Positions 1 to 7,495 of a stretch of DNA of 33,883 bases are shown here, in pieces; within the stretch, counting starts at the first letter, position 1, and every line of letters starts with the position of its first letter. A program made the translations under genes and the position numbers. The notes beneath the pieces are model-generated. The model saw nothing but the letters and a program-made list of their open reading frames with translations, ran no database searches and had not been told where the DNA came from. Source of the DNA: an uncultured Flavobacterium sp. (GTDB taxonomy: Bacteria; Bacteroidota; Bacteroidia; Flavobacteriales; Flavobacteriaceae); the NCBI RefSeq assembly GCF_946220915.1, contig NZ_CAMIHH010000025.1, forward strand, positions 1 to 33,883, in the 5' to 3' direction.

Positions 1-176
1 CTGAAAGGGATTACCTAAATCGCCAAATAGTTATAAAGCATTTTGCTCCTGACGGCAATACACCTGAAAGGATTGAAATTCAATTTACCGGCGATACAAT
101 TATACTTCCTTACAAAGGTGTAGCTGGTGAGTTGAGAGTGCCCGAGCAAAATTATACATTAACAAAGGTTCAATAA
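1..176 (+). CDS. C-terminal fragment of an unidentified protein
   Basis: The open frame enters from the left edge (codons begin at base 3) and ends at TAA 174-176, giving the last 57 residues of a protein whose start lies outside the window. The fragment is hydrophilic with beta-type alternation and contains ERIEIQFTGDTIILPYKG followed by GELRVPEQNYTL. No catalytic motif, membrane segment or repeat is visible. I do not recognise the family. It is a real coding end judging by the uninterrupted frame and flavobacterial codon use. No terminator hairpin is seen before the converging gene that ends at 261. Confidence 0.6.
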   Translation, partial: ERDYLNRQIVIKHFAPDGNTPERIEIQFTGDTIILPYKGVAGELRVPEQNYTLTKVQ

Positions 177-260
177 TTTACTGCCCTGCCGTAGACACGC
201 AGAATAGTTAGATAAACAATCTTGCCCCCGCCTCATATATAGTGATCCGATACGGTTTTT

Positions 261-1028
261 TTAATCCCCGCCACAGCCCCCGCAGCCCGAGCATCCGCTA
301 TCACTACCGCCTGTGTCTGTGCTACAGCCGGTATCGCAGAAAATTCCCCATATGCCGGCACCTTCGTTCAGTCCGTTGCCACCTTTATTTTTGCCGCCGT
401 CTTTATTTTTTGTTTTCCTCCGAATTGCGGCGATCACGAAAGCTACAAGCAAAATGCCCATGAATAGCGTGCCGGGTTCTGCCTGTATGCACAGCAATGC
501 ACCTGCCACGAGCAGTGACTGCAGGGCGATTTCCCTGAAAGCATGGTCAGGCTTTGGCACCAGCCAATACCTGTCGAGGCTAACACGGCGAAAATTCACC
601 TCGCTGAACCGCTCATCATTGCCTTGCCAGATATCGGGAGGTGGTGGCGTTTTAAATTTTTCGAGGTAAATATCCTGTAAAGCCGTATAGCAGCCATCAA
701 ATTTTTCCCGTTCATCGTTGCCGCCTTTGGTCGGGTTGTGATGGATCTTTCTTTTCAGGGTGTTTTCGCATAGTTCGTCCCAGTAAGACCGTGTGTAGGT
801 AAGGTGCAGGTGCCAGGCCTGGTCTACCGGGTCAGATGGTGTTACCGGAGTGGGCGACACACAGCAAAGGAATAAGAATTTTTTATACTCCCCGATTACG
901 CGATGGGTATAAACTGCGCTCCAGCCATTTTCGCGGGCCAGTCTTTTTGCAAATGTCAATTGGGTTCCCTCACTGTCAAACCCGAACCTCTCGAGCTTGT
1001 CCCAAAGTTGTTTTTCAACTGTTGTCAT
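261..1028 (-). CDS. GRDP-like protein with a Gly/Cys-rich C-terminus
   Basis: 255 residues. The N-terminal half resembles the glycine-rich-domain-containing-protein-like family (GRDP-like, PF07173): the signature VDQAWHLHL lies at residues 68-76, followed by YWDELCE and a helical stretch to about 126. Two hydrophobic segments at about 168-181 and 187-202 suggest membrane anchoring. After a basic linker (RRKTKNKDGGKNKGG) the protein ends in a low-complexity tail, residues 235-255, rich in Gly, Ser and Cys (GCSGCGGCGGD). Such Cys/Gly tails recur in Bacteroidota membrane proteins; their function is not established. ATG 1026-1028 is chosen because the protein starts naturally there. The gene diverges from guaA, with a strong hairpin between them. 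Family assignment is by motif only. Confidence 0.7.
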   Translation of the reverse strand: MTTVEKQLWDKLERFGFDSEGTQLTFAKRLARENGWSAVYTHRVIGEYKKFLFLCCVSPTPVTPSDPVDQAWHLHLTYTRSYWDELCENTLKRKIHHNPTKGGNDEREKFDGCYTALQDIYLEKFKTPPPPDIWQGNDERFSEVNFRRVSLDRYWLVPKPDHAFREIALQSLLVAGALLCIQAEPGTLFMGILLVAFVIAAIRRKTKNKDGGKNKGGNGLNEGAGIWGIFCDTGCSTDTGGSDSGCSGCGGCGGD

Positions 1029-1055
1029 TTTTATTTTAAAGGTAATAAAAACAGG

Positions 1056-1084
1056 AAACGGCGGCGCAAATTGCGCCGCCGTTT
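1056..1084. other. Perfect 12-bp inverted repeat between divergent genes
   Basis: AAACGGCGGCGC at 1056-1067 and its exact reverse complement at 1073-1084 flank a 5-base loop (AAATT). It looks like an intrinsic terminator, with T-rich but interrupted tails on both sides. It sits between two divergent starts (1028 minus, 1206 plus), where no recognised gene ends. It could be a leader attenuator for the minus gene, the terminator of a short unannotated RNA, or an insulator. Confidence 0.6.
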
Positions 1085-1194
1085 CGTTTCATTCTTTTGT
1101 AGGGTTGTTACAAATTTTTGGTGCTATTTACAAGCTTCCTAAAATCCTGTACCCAAAAATCCAAAATCCATTTCCCCATTTCGGCAGATTATCT

Positions 1195-1202
1195 TATTTT
1201 TG
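1195..1202 (+). promoter_or_regulatory. -7 promoter box of guaA
   Basis: TATTTTTG matches the Bacteroidota -7 consensus TAnnTTTG. Only three bases (CCC) separate it from the guaA ATG at 1206, so transcription should start at or next to the start codon. No exact TTG stands at the -33 spacing; the bases there are TTC. Confidence 0.5.
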
Positions 1203-1205
1203 CCC

Positions 1206-2735
1206 ATGCAACACAACGTACTTATTTTAGACTTCGGTTCGCAATACACACAGCTTATTGCGCGAAGGGTTCGCGAACTTAATATTTTCTGCGAAATTTT
1301 TCCCTTTAATAACCCTCCGGGCGATTTATCAACTTACAAAGCCGTGATCCTTTCCGGAAGTCCGTTTTCCGTAAGGGCAGATGATGCCCCGCATCCCGAC
1401 CTTTCCGAAATTCGCGGCAAGATGCCTTTGCTGGCGGTTTGCTATGGAGCACAATACCTTGCACACTTTAATGGTGGCGAAGTAGCGCCAAGCAACATCC
1501 GTGAATACGGCCGTGCCAACCTGTCGTTCATTAAAAAAGGCGAACCCTTCCTCGAAGGTATTTCAGATAACAGCCAGGTTTGGATGAGCCATAGCGATAC
1601 CATTAAAAAATTGCCGCTGGGCGGCGTAGTGCTGGCCAGTACCAAGGATGTGGAGAATGCCGCTTATAAAATTGAGGGTGAAACTACCTATGCGATACAG
1701 TTTCACCCGGAAGTTTACCATTCTACCGATGGCAGGCAGATGCTGGAGAACTTCCTTGTAAAAATTGCCGAAGTGCCGCAAAGCTTTACGCCAAACTCTT
1801 TTGTTGAAGATATCGTGGCAGAACTTAAGGCAAAGATTGGCAATGATAAGGTAGTGCTGGGCCTTTCGGGCGGGGTAGACTCTACTGTTGCTGCTGTATT
1901 GCTTAACAAAGCCATTGGCAATAACCTGTACTGCATATTTGTAAATAACGGATTATTGCGCAAAAACGAATTTGAAGGCGTACTGCACCAGTATAAAGAT
2001 ATGGGGCTCAATGTAAAAGGTGTTGATGCTTCGGACAGGTTCCTGTCGCAACTGGCAGGAATAGACGATCCCGAAACCAAGCGCAAAACCATTGGCCGGG
2101 TTTTCATCGAAGTTTTTGATGATGAAGCCCATTTGCTAACCGATGTAAAATGGCTTGCTCAGGGCACAATATATCCCGATGTGATCGAATCAGTTTCCGT
2201 AAAAGGGCCGTCGGCTACGATCAAATCACACCACAATGTTGGAGGATTGCCCGATTTTATGAAGCTTCAGGTCGTAGAGCCTTTACGGATGCTATTTAAA
2301 GATGAAGTGCGTAGGGTAGGAGCTACCCTGGGTATCGACCCGGAACTGCTTGGCAGGCATCCTTTCCCAGGGCCGGGATTATCCATTCGCATACTGGGCG
2401 ACATTACACCTGAGAAAGTACGCATCCTACAGGAAGTAGACCATATATTCATACAAGGGCTAAGGGACCACGGGTTGTATGACAAAGTGTGGCAGGCCGG
2501 GGCAATACTCCTTCCCGTAAACAGCGTAGGAGTCATGGGCGATGAGCGCACTTACGAAAAGGTCGTAGCGTTAAGGGCAGTAGAATCTACCGATGGTATG
2601 ACAGCCGACTGGGTGCACCTGCCGTATGAATTCCTGATGAAAATTTCTAATGAGATCATTAATAAAGTAAAAGGCGTAAACCGGGTGGTGTATGACATCA
2701 GTTCGAAGCCGCCTGCTACCATTGAATGGGAATAG
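1206..2735 (+). CDS. guaA: GMP synthase (glutamine-hydrolysing)
   Basis: Cytosolic enzyme of purine synthesis that converts XMP, glutamine and ATP to GMP. 509 residues, the normal length for the fused two-domain enzyme. The class-I glutamine amidotransferase domain spans about 1-190, with nucleophile Cys79 in AVCYGAQYL and the His167/Glu169 pair in QFHPEV. The ATP-pyrophosphatase domain follows, with P-loop SGGVDS at 221-226. The C-terminal dimerisation domain carries GRHPFPGPGLS and ends in KPPATIEWE, as in the family. The ATG at 1206 is preferred over an in-frame TTG at 1200 because family members begin at this point (NVLILDFGSQYTQLIAR). It is monocistronic, with its own terminator at 2743-2769. 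Confidence 0.97.
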   Translation: MQHNVLILDFGSQYTQLIARRVRELNIFCEIFPFNNPPGDLSTYKAVILSGSPFSVRADDAPHPDLSEIRGKMPLLAVCYGAQYLAHFNGGEVAPSNIREYGRANLSFIKKGEPFLEGISDNSQVWMSHSDTIKKLPLGGVVLASTKDVENAAYKIEGETTYAIQFHPEVYHSTDGRQMLENFLVKIAEVPQSFTPNSFVEDIVAELKAKIGNDKVVLGLSGGVDSTVAAVLLNKAIGNNLYCIFVNNGLLRKNEFEGVLHQYKDMGLNVKGVDASDRFLSQLAGIDDPETKRKTIGRVFIEVFDDEAHLLTDVKWLAQGTIYPDVIESVSVKGPSATIKSHHNVGGLPDFMKLQVVEPLRMLFKDEVRRVGATLGIDPELLGRHPFPGPGLSIRILGDITPEKVRILQEVDHIFIQGLRDHGLYDKVWQAGAILLPVNSVGVMGDERTYEKVVALRAVESTDGMTADWVHLPYEFLMKISNEIINKVKGVNRVVYDISSKPPATIEWE

Positions 2736-2742
2736 CTCCTGA

Positions 2743-2769
2743 GCCTCTGTACCAAACAGGGGCTTTTTT
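2743..2769 (+). terminator. Intrinsic terminator of guaA
   Basis: A 7-bp stem GCCTCTG/CAGGGGC (one G-T pair) with a 7-base loop is followed by six T. It begins 8 bases after the guaA stop codon. Confidence 0.85.
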
Positions 2770-2801
2770 GATAGGATAACTGTATATATCAAAGTAGTTG
2801 C

Positions 2802-3650
2802 CTAAAAGTCGAGGTTCAGCTCGCTAAAGGTATCGCCCTGTTTAAAATCCCCGGATTCAAAGCCTTTTTTAAACCAGTACATTCGCTGAGCCGATGTGCC
2901 ATGGGTAAAGGAGTCGGGCACTACATTTCCTTTTTGCAGCGCATCATCGCCCACGGCATTGGCGGCGCTAAGTGCTTCCTCAATGTCACCGGCCTCAAGA
3001 AAATCTTTCATCTCCTGGTTGTAGTGTGTCCACAGCCCGGCATAAAAATCAGCTTGCAACTCCAGCGCAACCGACAGCTGGTTGGCTTCCTTTGAGCCGG
3101 TTTGCTGTTGCAGGCGGGTTACCTTTTGTGATGTCCCAAGCAGCGTTTGTACATGGTGCCCAACTTCGTGTGCAATGACATACGCTATTGCAAAGTCACC
3201 TCCTTTTGCCCCATAACGGGACTGGAGCTCGTCAAAAAAAGCAAGGTCCATATATACTTTCCTGTCGGCCGGGCAGTAAAATGGGCCAGATGCCGATGTT
3301 GCACCGCCACACTGCGTCTGTACAGAATTACGGAAAAGTACAAGCGTAGGTTCTTCATAAGCCAGCCCGTTTTCCTCGAAGATCTTATGCCATACATCTT
3401 CGGTGTCAACCAGTATGGCATCTACCATCTGGCCGAGCTCCTTATCTTTTTCGGTTAGTTCCACAGGCTCGCCACTTCCGCTGCCCATTTGTTGCATCTG
3501 TTCCATCACAGCACCGCTATCGCCGCCCATGAACATATAGATAACTAATACTATGGCACCCACAATGCCACCGCCGGCCACCATTCCGCCACCGGACATT
3601 CCGCGCCTGTCGTCAAGATTGCCGCTGGATCTTCTGCCTCCCCATTTCAT
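2802..3650 (-). CDS. Neutral zinc metallopeptidase, YpfJ family
   Basis: 282 residues, matching the YpfJ / putative neutral zinc metallopeptidase family (PF04228) over its full length. A Gly/Arg-rich N-terminus (MKWGGRRSSGNLDDRRG) precedes one transmembrane helix at about 27-41, so the peptidase domain probably faces the periplasm. The zinc motif HEVGH is at residues 161-165. Upstream, CGGATSASGPFYCPAD gives the conserved Cys-containing loop (C114, C126). QADFYAGLW later in the chain carries the probable third zinc ligand region, and the end (TFSELNLDF) is typical. The substrate is unknown for the family. The gene stands alone between guaA and the DUF5723 gene, whose terminator at 3724-3750 isolates it from upstream transcription. 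Confidence 0.9.
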   Translation of the reverse strand: MKWGGRRSSGNLDDRRGMSGGGMVAGGGIVGAIVLVIYMFMGGDSGAVMEQMQQMGSGSGEPVELTEKDKELGQMVDAILVDTEDVWHKIFEENGLAYEEPTLVLFRNSVQTQCGGATSASGPFYCPADRKVYMDLAFFDELQSRYGAKGGDFAIAYVIAHEVGHHVQTLLGTSQKVTRLQQQTGSKEANQLSVALELQADFYAGLWTHYNQEMKDFLEAGDIEEALSAANAVGDDALQKGNVVPDSFTHGTSAQRMYWFKKGFESGDFKQGDTFSELNLDF

Positions 3651-3723
3651 ATAGTTTATTTTAGCAGGATGAAGTTATGAAATAAAAGTTTTGGGAGGGA
3701 AAACTTTACAAGCAATTTAGCAT

Positions 3724-3750
3724 AAAAAAACCCGGCTCTATAAAGCCGGG
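3724..3750 (-). terminator. Intrinsic terminator of the DUF5723 gene
   Basis: Read on the minus strand, the stem CCCGGCT/AGCCGGG with a 6-base loop is followed by seven T (A-run 3724-3730 on the plus strand). It lies 17 bases past the stop codon at 3767. Confidence 0.88.
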
Positions 3751-3766
3751 CCATGATATTTAGGGA

Positions 3767-5110
3767 TTAAAACCCAAACCGGAAACCAAAATACGCATCG
3801 GCTTGGTCAGTATCGGTAAACGCTGCCGAAAGGATGGAACCTGATCCTATGAAGAAACCGCCAAGCCTTACACCAACACCTGCGGTAAAGCCGGATATTT
3901 CATTGTGTGACAGCGGCGTGTAAGCTTCAAAAAAACTGCCAGAGTATCGCGGCGTGATCGTTATGATATTCTGCATCGATATCTGCTGGTTATCATTATC
4001 CTCGTTCATTTTTTGCTGGATGTAGGCCGAGGCAAACCACTTATTGTGGAGCTTCACATCAGCATAGGCCGAGATCATGGTTGGGAGTTTTACCTTAAAG
4101 TCCGACTCTGAATCAGATGCTGTGAAAAATTCAGGATTATCAAGCAGTATGTCTTCCAGTTCGCTCAGGCTTTCTACATCTTCAAACTGGTTCAGGTCGA
4201 GCGATTCGCCCGGCCCAACTTCAAGCCGGTAATTGCGGCTTACATTATTATCGTCCTTAAAAGTCATGCTTCCAAGGTTGCGTACGGCAAAGCCGGCGTT
4301 CAGCCTGTACCCGCCATTCTCAATATCTTTCCACTGATAATTCCCCCCAATGTCTACAGCTGAGCCATTAAGGCCACCTGCAAAGAAATCGGTAAAGTTG
4401 CTGCTGTCGGTAAAATCATTGGCCAATGATCCGGAATAGGCTACGTTAACCATTGCACTTGCATCAGTAAGGTTTACATCGCCGAGGTTATTTTCAATCG
4501 TACCTGAAAAATTACCAGCGCCAACATTGGCATAAGAGCCGGGAAACAGTAATTTAAATGTAACACCAGCCGAAATTTTATGTGTTTCGCTGTTGTAAAG
4601 ATCACGTGCGCCAGAAAATCCGATTTCCCCCCATGTGGTGGCAGATGTTTTTTGGTTATAACCTGCAATGATGTCATCAACTTCGGCTATTGAATTTACG
4701 CCATTGGTAAGCGCCCTTCCCAACGCGGGGTTTACATCTATGATATCGGCTTTTATCTTAGCGCCCGAGGATATGGCAAATGCCCATTTGTCCAGCTTAA
4801 AGCCAAATGCCGGTCCCAATATCTCGATATCGGCGCGCATATTGACAGGTTCGCTGCCTGCAAACAGCATGTCTTCAAAATCTTCATCGCTGCCTGTAAG
4901 GTCGCCGAATGTAAGTTTGTTATTGGCAATGTTGGCGCTAAAGTTAAAGATGTTTACCTCGTAGTCGTTCTTAAGGTTGGTAAGCTCTGCAGGGTTAATG
5001 CCTGCATTTAACAGCCCGGTGCGGCGCGATGTGTTGATGCCCGAAAAATGTTCCTGGGCAAATACGCCTGCGCTTAACATACCGAAAGTCAATAGTAAAG
5101 TTTTTTTCAT
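3767..5110 (-). CDS. DUF5723 outer-membrane beta-barrel-like protein
   Basis: 447 residues with a clear signal peptide (MKKTLLLTFGMLSAGVFAQ, cleavage near residue 18). The mature start HFSGINTSRRTGLLNAGINPAEL is the hallmark of the Bacteroidota DUF5723 family. The body alternates polar and apolar residues as expected for beta strands, repeatedly with G-x-G and aromatic endings (GVTFKLLFPGSY, GFRFGF). It ends in Phe, as outer-membrane barrels often do. An acidic stretch (about residues 300-345) probably forms an extracellular loop. Function is unknown; it resembles PorV/FadL-shaped surface proteins in general design. Single gene with its own terminator. Confidence 0.8.
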   Translation of the reverse strand: MKKTLLLTFGMLSAGVFAQEHFSGINTSRRTGLLNAGINPAELTNLKNDYEVNIFNFSANIANNKLTFGDLTGSDEDFEDMLFAGSEPVNMRADIEILGPAFGFKLDKWAFAISSGAKIKADIIDVNPALGRALTNGVNSIAEVDDIIAGYNQKTSATTWGEIGFSGARDLYNSETHKISAGVTFKLLFPGSYANVGAGNFSGTIENNLGDVNLTDASAMVNVAYSGSLANDFTDSSNFTDFFAGGLNGSAVDIGGNYQWKDIENGGYRLNAGFAVRNLGSMTFKDDNNVSRNYRLEVGPGESLDLNQFEDVESLSELEDILLDNPEFFTASDSESDFKVKLPTMISAYADVKLHNKWFASAYIQQKMNEDNDNQQISMQNIITITPRYSGSFFEAYTPLSHNEISGFTAGVGVRLGGFFIGSGSILSAAFTDTDQADAYFGFRFGF

Positions 5111-5234
5111 ATTTATCTGTTATTTCAGTACTAATTTAAGGATTTTAAGATTTACAATTATTGTCGTTTCGATAATTTTTCTGATGTAGTGCCTTAAATT
5201 GCATTGCTGCAAAACTCCGATATTTGTGCCGGTT

Positions 5235-5262
5235 AAAAAATACCTACAAATAGGTAGTTTTT
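5235..5262 (-). terminator. Probable terminator of the pseudouridine synthase gene
   Basis: TACCTA/TAGGTA stem of 6 bp with a CAAA loop (5241-5256), followed on the minus strand by six T (A-run 5235-5240). The hairpin starts 11 bases past the stop at 5268. The stem is short and A/T-containing, so the call is moderate. The T run on the other side (GTTTTT) could make it bidirectional. Confidence 0.55.
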
Positions 5263-5267
5263 CATGT

Positions 5268-5957
5268 TTAAATCGCTTTCCACAATACATCATCAGGGAC
5301 AGGTGCAATAATGGCAATGGGGTCTTTGCTAACCGGGTGGATGAATTGGAGCCTGCGTGCATGCAGGTGTATGCCGCCATCGGGATTACTGCGGTCAGCG
5401 CCATATTTGAGGTCGCCTTTAATGGGAAATCCAATGGCCGAGAGCTGCGATCGTATTTGGTGGTGCCTTCCTGTATGGAGGCTGATTTCAAGGGCTGAAT
5501 AATTATTAAGCTCTTTGATGACAGTATATTCCAGGCTGGCCATTTTACTATCAGGGATTTCTTTAATGTGCGCTTTTGAGGTATTGGATTTTTCGTTGCG
5601 CTTCAGGTAATGCACGAGGGTATCATTTTTTTTAGCAGGCTTGCCTTTTACTATCGCCCAATAGGTTTTTTGGGTTTCCCTGTTCTTAAAAAGGTCGTTG
5701 AGCCGTGTAAGGGCTTTGGAAGTGCGTGCAAAAATCACGATGCCAGTAGTTGGCCGGTCGAGACGGTGCACCACGCCCAGAAAAACCTCACCTGGCTTAT
5801 TGTATTTGTCCCTTATATACTCTTTTACCACATCGCTCAGGGGTTTGTCGCCGGTCTTATCGCCCTGTACGATGTCGCCTACGCGCTTATTTATGGCAAT
5901 GATGTGATTGTCTTCGTAAAGTACCTGGAGGTTTTCTTTGGTAGAAAGGATTTTCAT
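5268..5957 (-). CDS. RluA-family rRNA/tRNA pseudouridine synthase
   Basis: 229 residues. It isomerises specific uridines in rRNA or tRNA to pseudouridine. The RluA-family catalytic motif HRLDRPTTG is at 64-72, with Asp67 as nucleophile. The N-terminal YEDNHIIAINKRVGDIVQGD and C-terminal ALEISLHTGRHHQIRSQLSAIGFPIKGD blocks are standard. There is no S4 domain in front, so it is the short RluA/RluC-D-like form common in Bacteroidota. The precise target base cannot be read from sequence. Start ATG 5955-5957; panB ends 88 bases upstream in the same direction, so the two may be co-transcribed. Confidence 0.93.
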   Translation of the reverse strand: MKILSTKENLQVLYEDNHIIAINKRVGDIVQGDKTGDKPLSDVVKEYIRDKYNKPGEVFLGVVHRLDRPTTGIVIFARTSKALTRLNDLFKNRETQKTYWAIVKGKPAKKNDTLVHYLKRNEKSNTSKAHIKEIPDSKMASLEYTVIKELNNYSALEISLHTGRHHQIRSQLSAIGFPIKGDLKYGADRSNPDGGIHLHARRLQFIHPVSKDPIAIIAPVPDDVLWKAI

Positions 5958-6045
5958 TTTGTTCTATGTAAGATATTTCTCTTTCATCGACATGACAAAG
6001 TCAGCAGCTAAAATCTATCATCTAAAATCAAAATCTAATCCAAAC

Positions 6046-6864
6046 TCAATACTGTTCCTTCTCACTCGGGAAATCCCGGGACTTTACATCTCCCACATAT
6101 TGCCCTATGGCTTTGGTCATGCCATCATATAAGTCCATGTACCTGCGCAGGAACCGTGGGCTAAACTCATTGTTCATGCCAAGCATGTCGTGTATTACCA
6201 GTACCTGGCCGTCTACGCCGCCACCTGCACCGATGCCTATTACAGGTATGGATATGCTCTCAGCAACTTTCTTTGCCAGCTGTGCCGGGATCTTTTCCAG
6301 TACCACGGCAAAGCAGCCAATGCGCTCCAGCATTTTGGCATCCTCCATCAGTTTTTCGGCTTCGGCATCTTCCTTTGCACGCACTGTATAAGTGCCGAAC
6401 TTATAAATAGACTGCGGGGTTAGCCCCAAATGGCCCATGACCGGTATGCCTGCATTTAGTATTTTTTTTATGGAATCCTTTATTTCAGCACCGCCTTCAA
6501 GCTTTACCGCATGGCCGCCGCTTTCCTTCATGATCCGGATGGATGAGCGCAATGCTTCCTTTGGATCGCTCTGGTAGCTTCCGAACGGAAGGTCGACCAC
6601 AACAAGAGCCCTGTTGGCGCCCCTGACAACACTTGACGCATGATAGATCATCTGGTCGAGGGTTATGGGCAGGGTCGTTTCGTGCCCGGCCATTACATTG
6701 GAGGCCGAATCGCCCACAAGGATAACGTCGACCCCGGCACTGTCCACGATTTTTGCCATGGTAAAGTCATAAGCGGTAAGCATGGATATTTTTTCGCCAT
6801 TGGCTTTCATGTCTATGAGCGTACGCGTAGTGATCCGTTTGTAATCTTTCTTTGCAACTGACAT
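6046..6864 (-). CDS. panB: 3-methyl-2-oxobutanoate hydroxymethyltransferase
   Basis: First committed step of pantothenate and CoA synthesis: it transfers a hydroxymethyl group from 5,10-methylene-THF to 2-oxoisovalerate. 272 residues (family about 260-280). Metal and substrate motifs are present: MLTAYDFTMA, VGDSASNVMAGH (Asp52), VVVDLPFGSY (Asp91), KLEGG (Glu123), GHLGLTPQS, and the catalytic Glu190 in VVLEKIP. IPVIGIGAGGGVDGQVLVIHDMLGM follows as in all family members. I place the start at ATG 6862-6864 (SVAKKDYKRITT); an in-frame upstream codon would add 13 residues of non-conserved sequence. No other pan gene is in the window. Confidence 0.96.
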   Translation of the reverse strand: MSVAKKDYKRITTRTLIDMKANGEKISMLTAYDFTMAKIVDSAGVDVILVGDSASNVMAGHETTLPITLDQMIYHASSVVRGANRALVVVDLPFGSYQSDPKEALRSSIRIMKESGGHAVKLEGGAEIKDSIKKILNAGIPVMGHLGLTPQSIYKFGTYTVRAKEDAEAEKLMEDAKMLERIGCFAVVLEKIPAQLAKKVAESISIPVIGIGAGGGVDGQVLVIHDMLGMNNEFSPRFLRRYMDLYDGMTKAIGQYVGDVKSRDFPSEKEQY

Positions 6865-6995
6865 AAATGTGATTTTAGAAGATGTAAATGTAATGATTTG
6901 CACTAAGAGTTTTGGGAAAGTTCTTATTTTATTGGGTTTGGTGTAACTTTTTGCCGATGGCTGCCACTAATTATTAAACCATATGCCAACCACTG

Positions 6996-7451
6996 ATGAA
7001 AAAAACAGCATTTATTGTCTTCTCGATTTTTGCAATGCAGCTACACGCGCAGGAATCCGAAATTAAAAAATCCATAGCAACCTTTTTCGATGGGTTGCAT
7101 ACAGCAGATACACTGAAAATCAAATCGGTATGTTCAGACAAGCTCATACTGCAAACCATTACAGAAAACGCCGGGGGCTCAAAATTAGAGCGTGAAAATA
7201 TTTCTGAATTTTACAAATCCGTTGCTTCAATTCCCAAATTCACTAAAATTGAAGAGCGCCTATTGGATTACAAGATACAGGTTGACGACAGCCTGGCGCA
7301 TGCCTGGACACCCTACGAATTTTACGTGAACGGTAAAATGAGCCACAGCGGTGTAAATTCTTTCCAGCTTTATAAAGACAACGGCGCGTGGAAGATCATT
7401 TACATAATTGATACGAGGAGAAATCCTTTCCAGCCTCCAAAAGGGCAGTAA
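6996..7451 (+). CDS. Secreted NTF2-like / SnoaL-like protein
   Basis: 151 residues: a signal peptide (MKKTAFIVFSIFAMQLHA, cleavage before QES) followed by a single cystatin-like alpha+beta fold of the NTF2/SnoaL superfamily (the putative lumazine-binding PF12893-like group). Typical elements are an N-terminal helix (IKKSIATFFDGLHTADTLKIKSV), a middle SLAHAWTPYEFYVNGKMSHSG strand pair and a terminal SFQLYKDNGAWKIIYIIDTRRN. These folds bind small hydrophobic ligands or are enzymes, but no active site is evident here. It diverges from panB (131-base gap) and converges on the serine dehydratase gene. Confidence 0.8.
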   Translation: MKKTAFIVFSIFAMQLHAQESEIKKSIATFFDGLHTADTLKIKSVCSDKLILQTITENAGGSKLERENISEFYKSVASIPKFTKIEERLLDYKIQVDDSLAHAWTPYEFYVNGKMSHSGVNSFQLYKDNGAWKIIYIIDTRRNPFQPPKGQ

Positions 7452-7495
7452 GATTCAAAGTTTAACCATACATTCCCCCTTGCGAATAAGGAGGC

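Noticed and set aside
1200..1205. TTG start for guaA at 1200
   Set aside because: It lies within the -7 box; the ATG at 1206 matches the family start.
7476..7494. CCCCCTTGCGAATAAGGAGG as a terminator between converging genes
   Set aside because: The stem contains a mismatch and there is no T-run on either strand.
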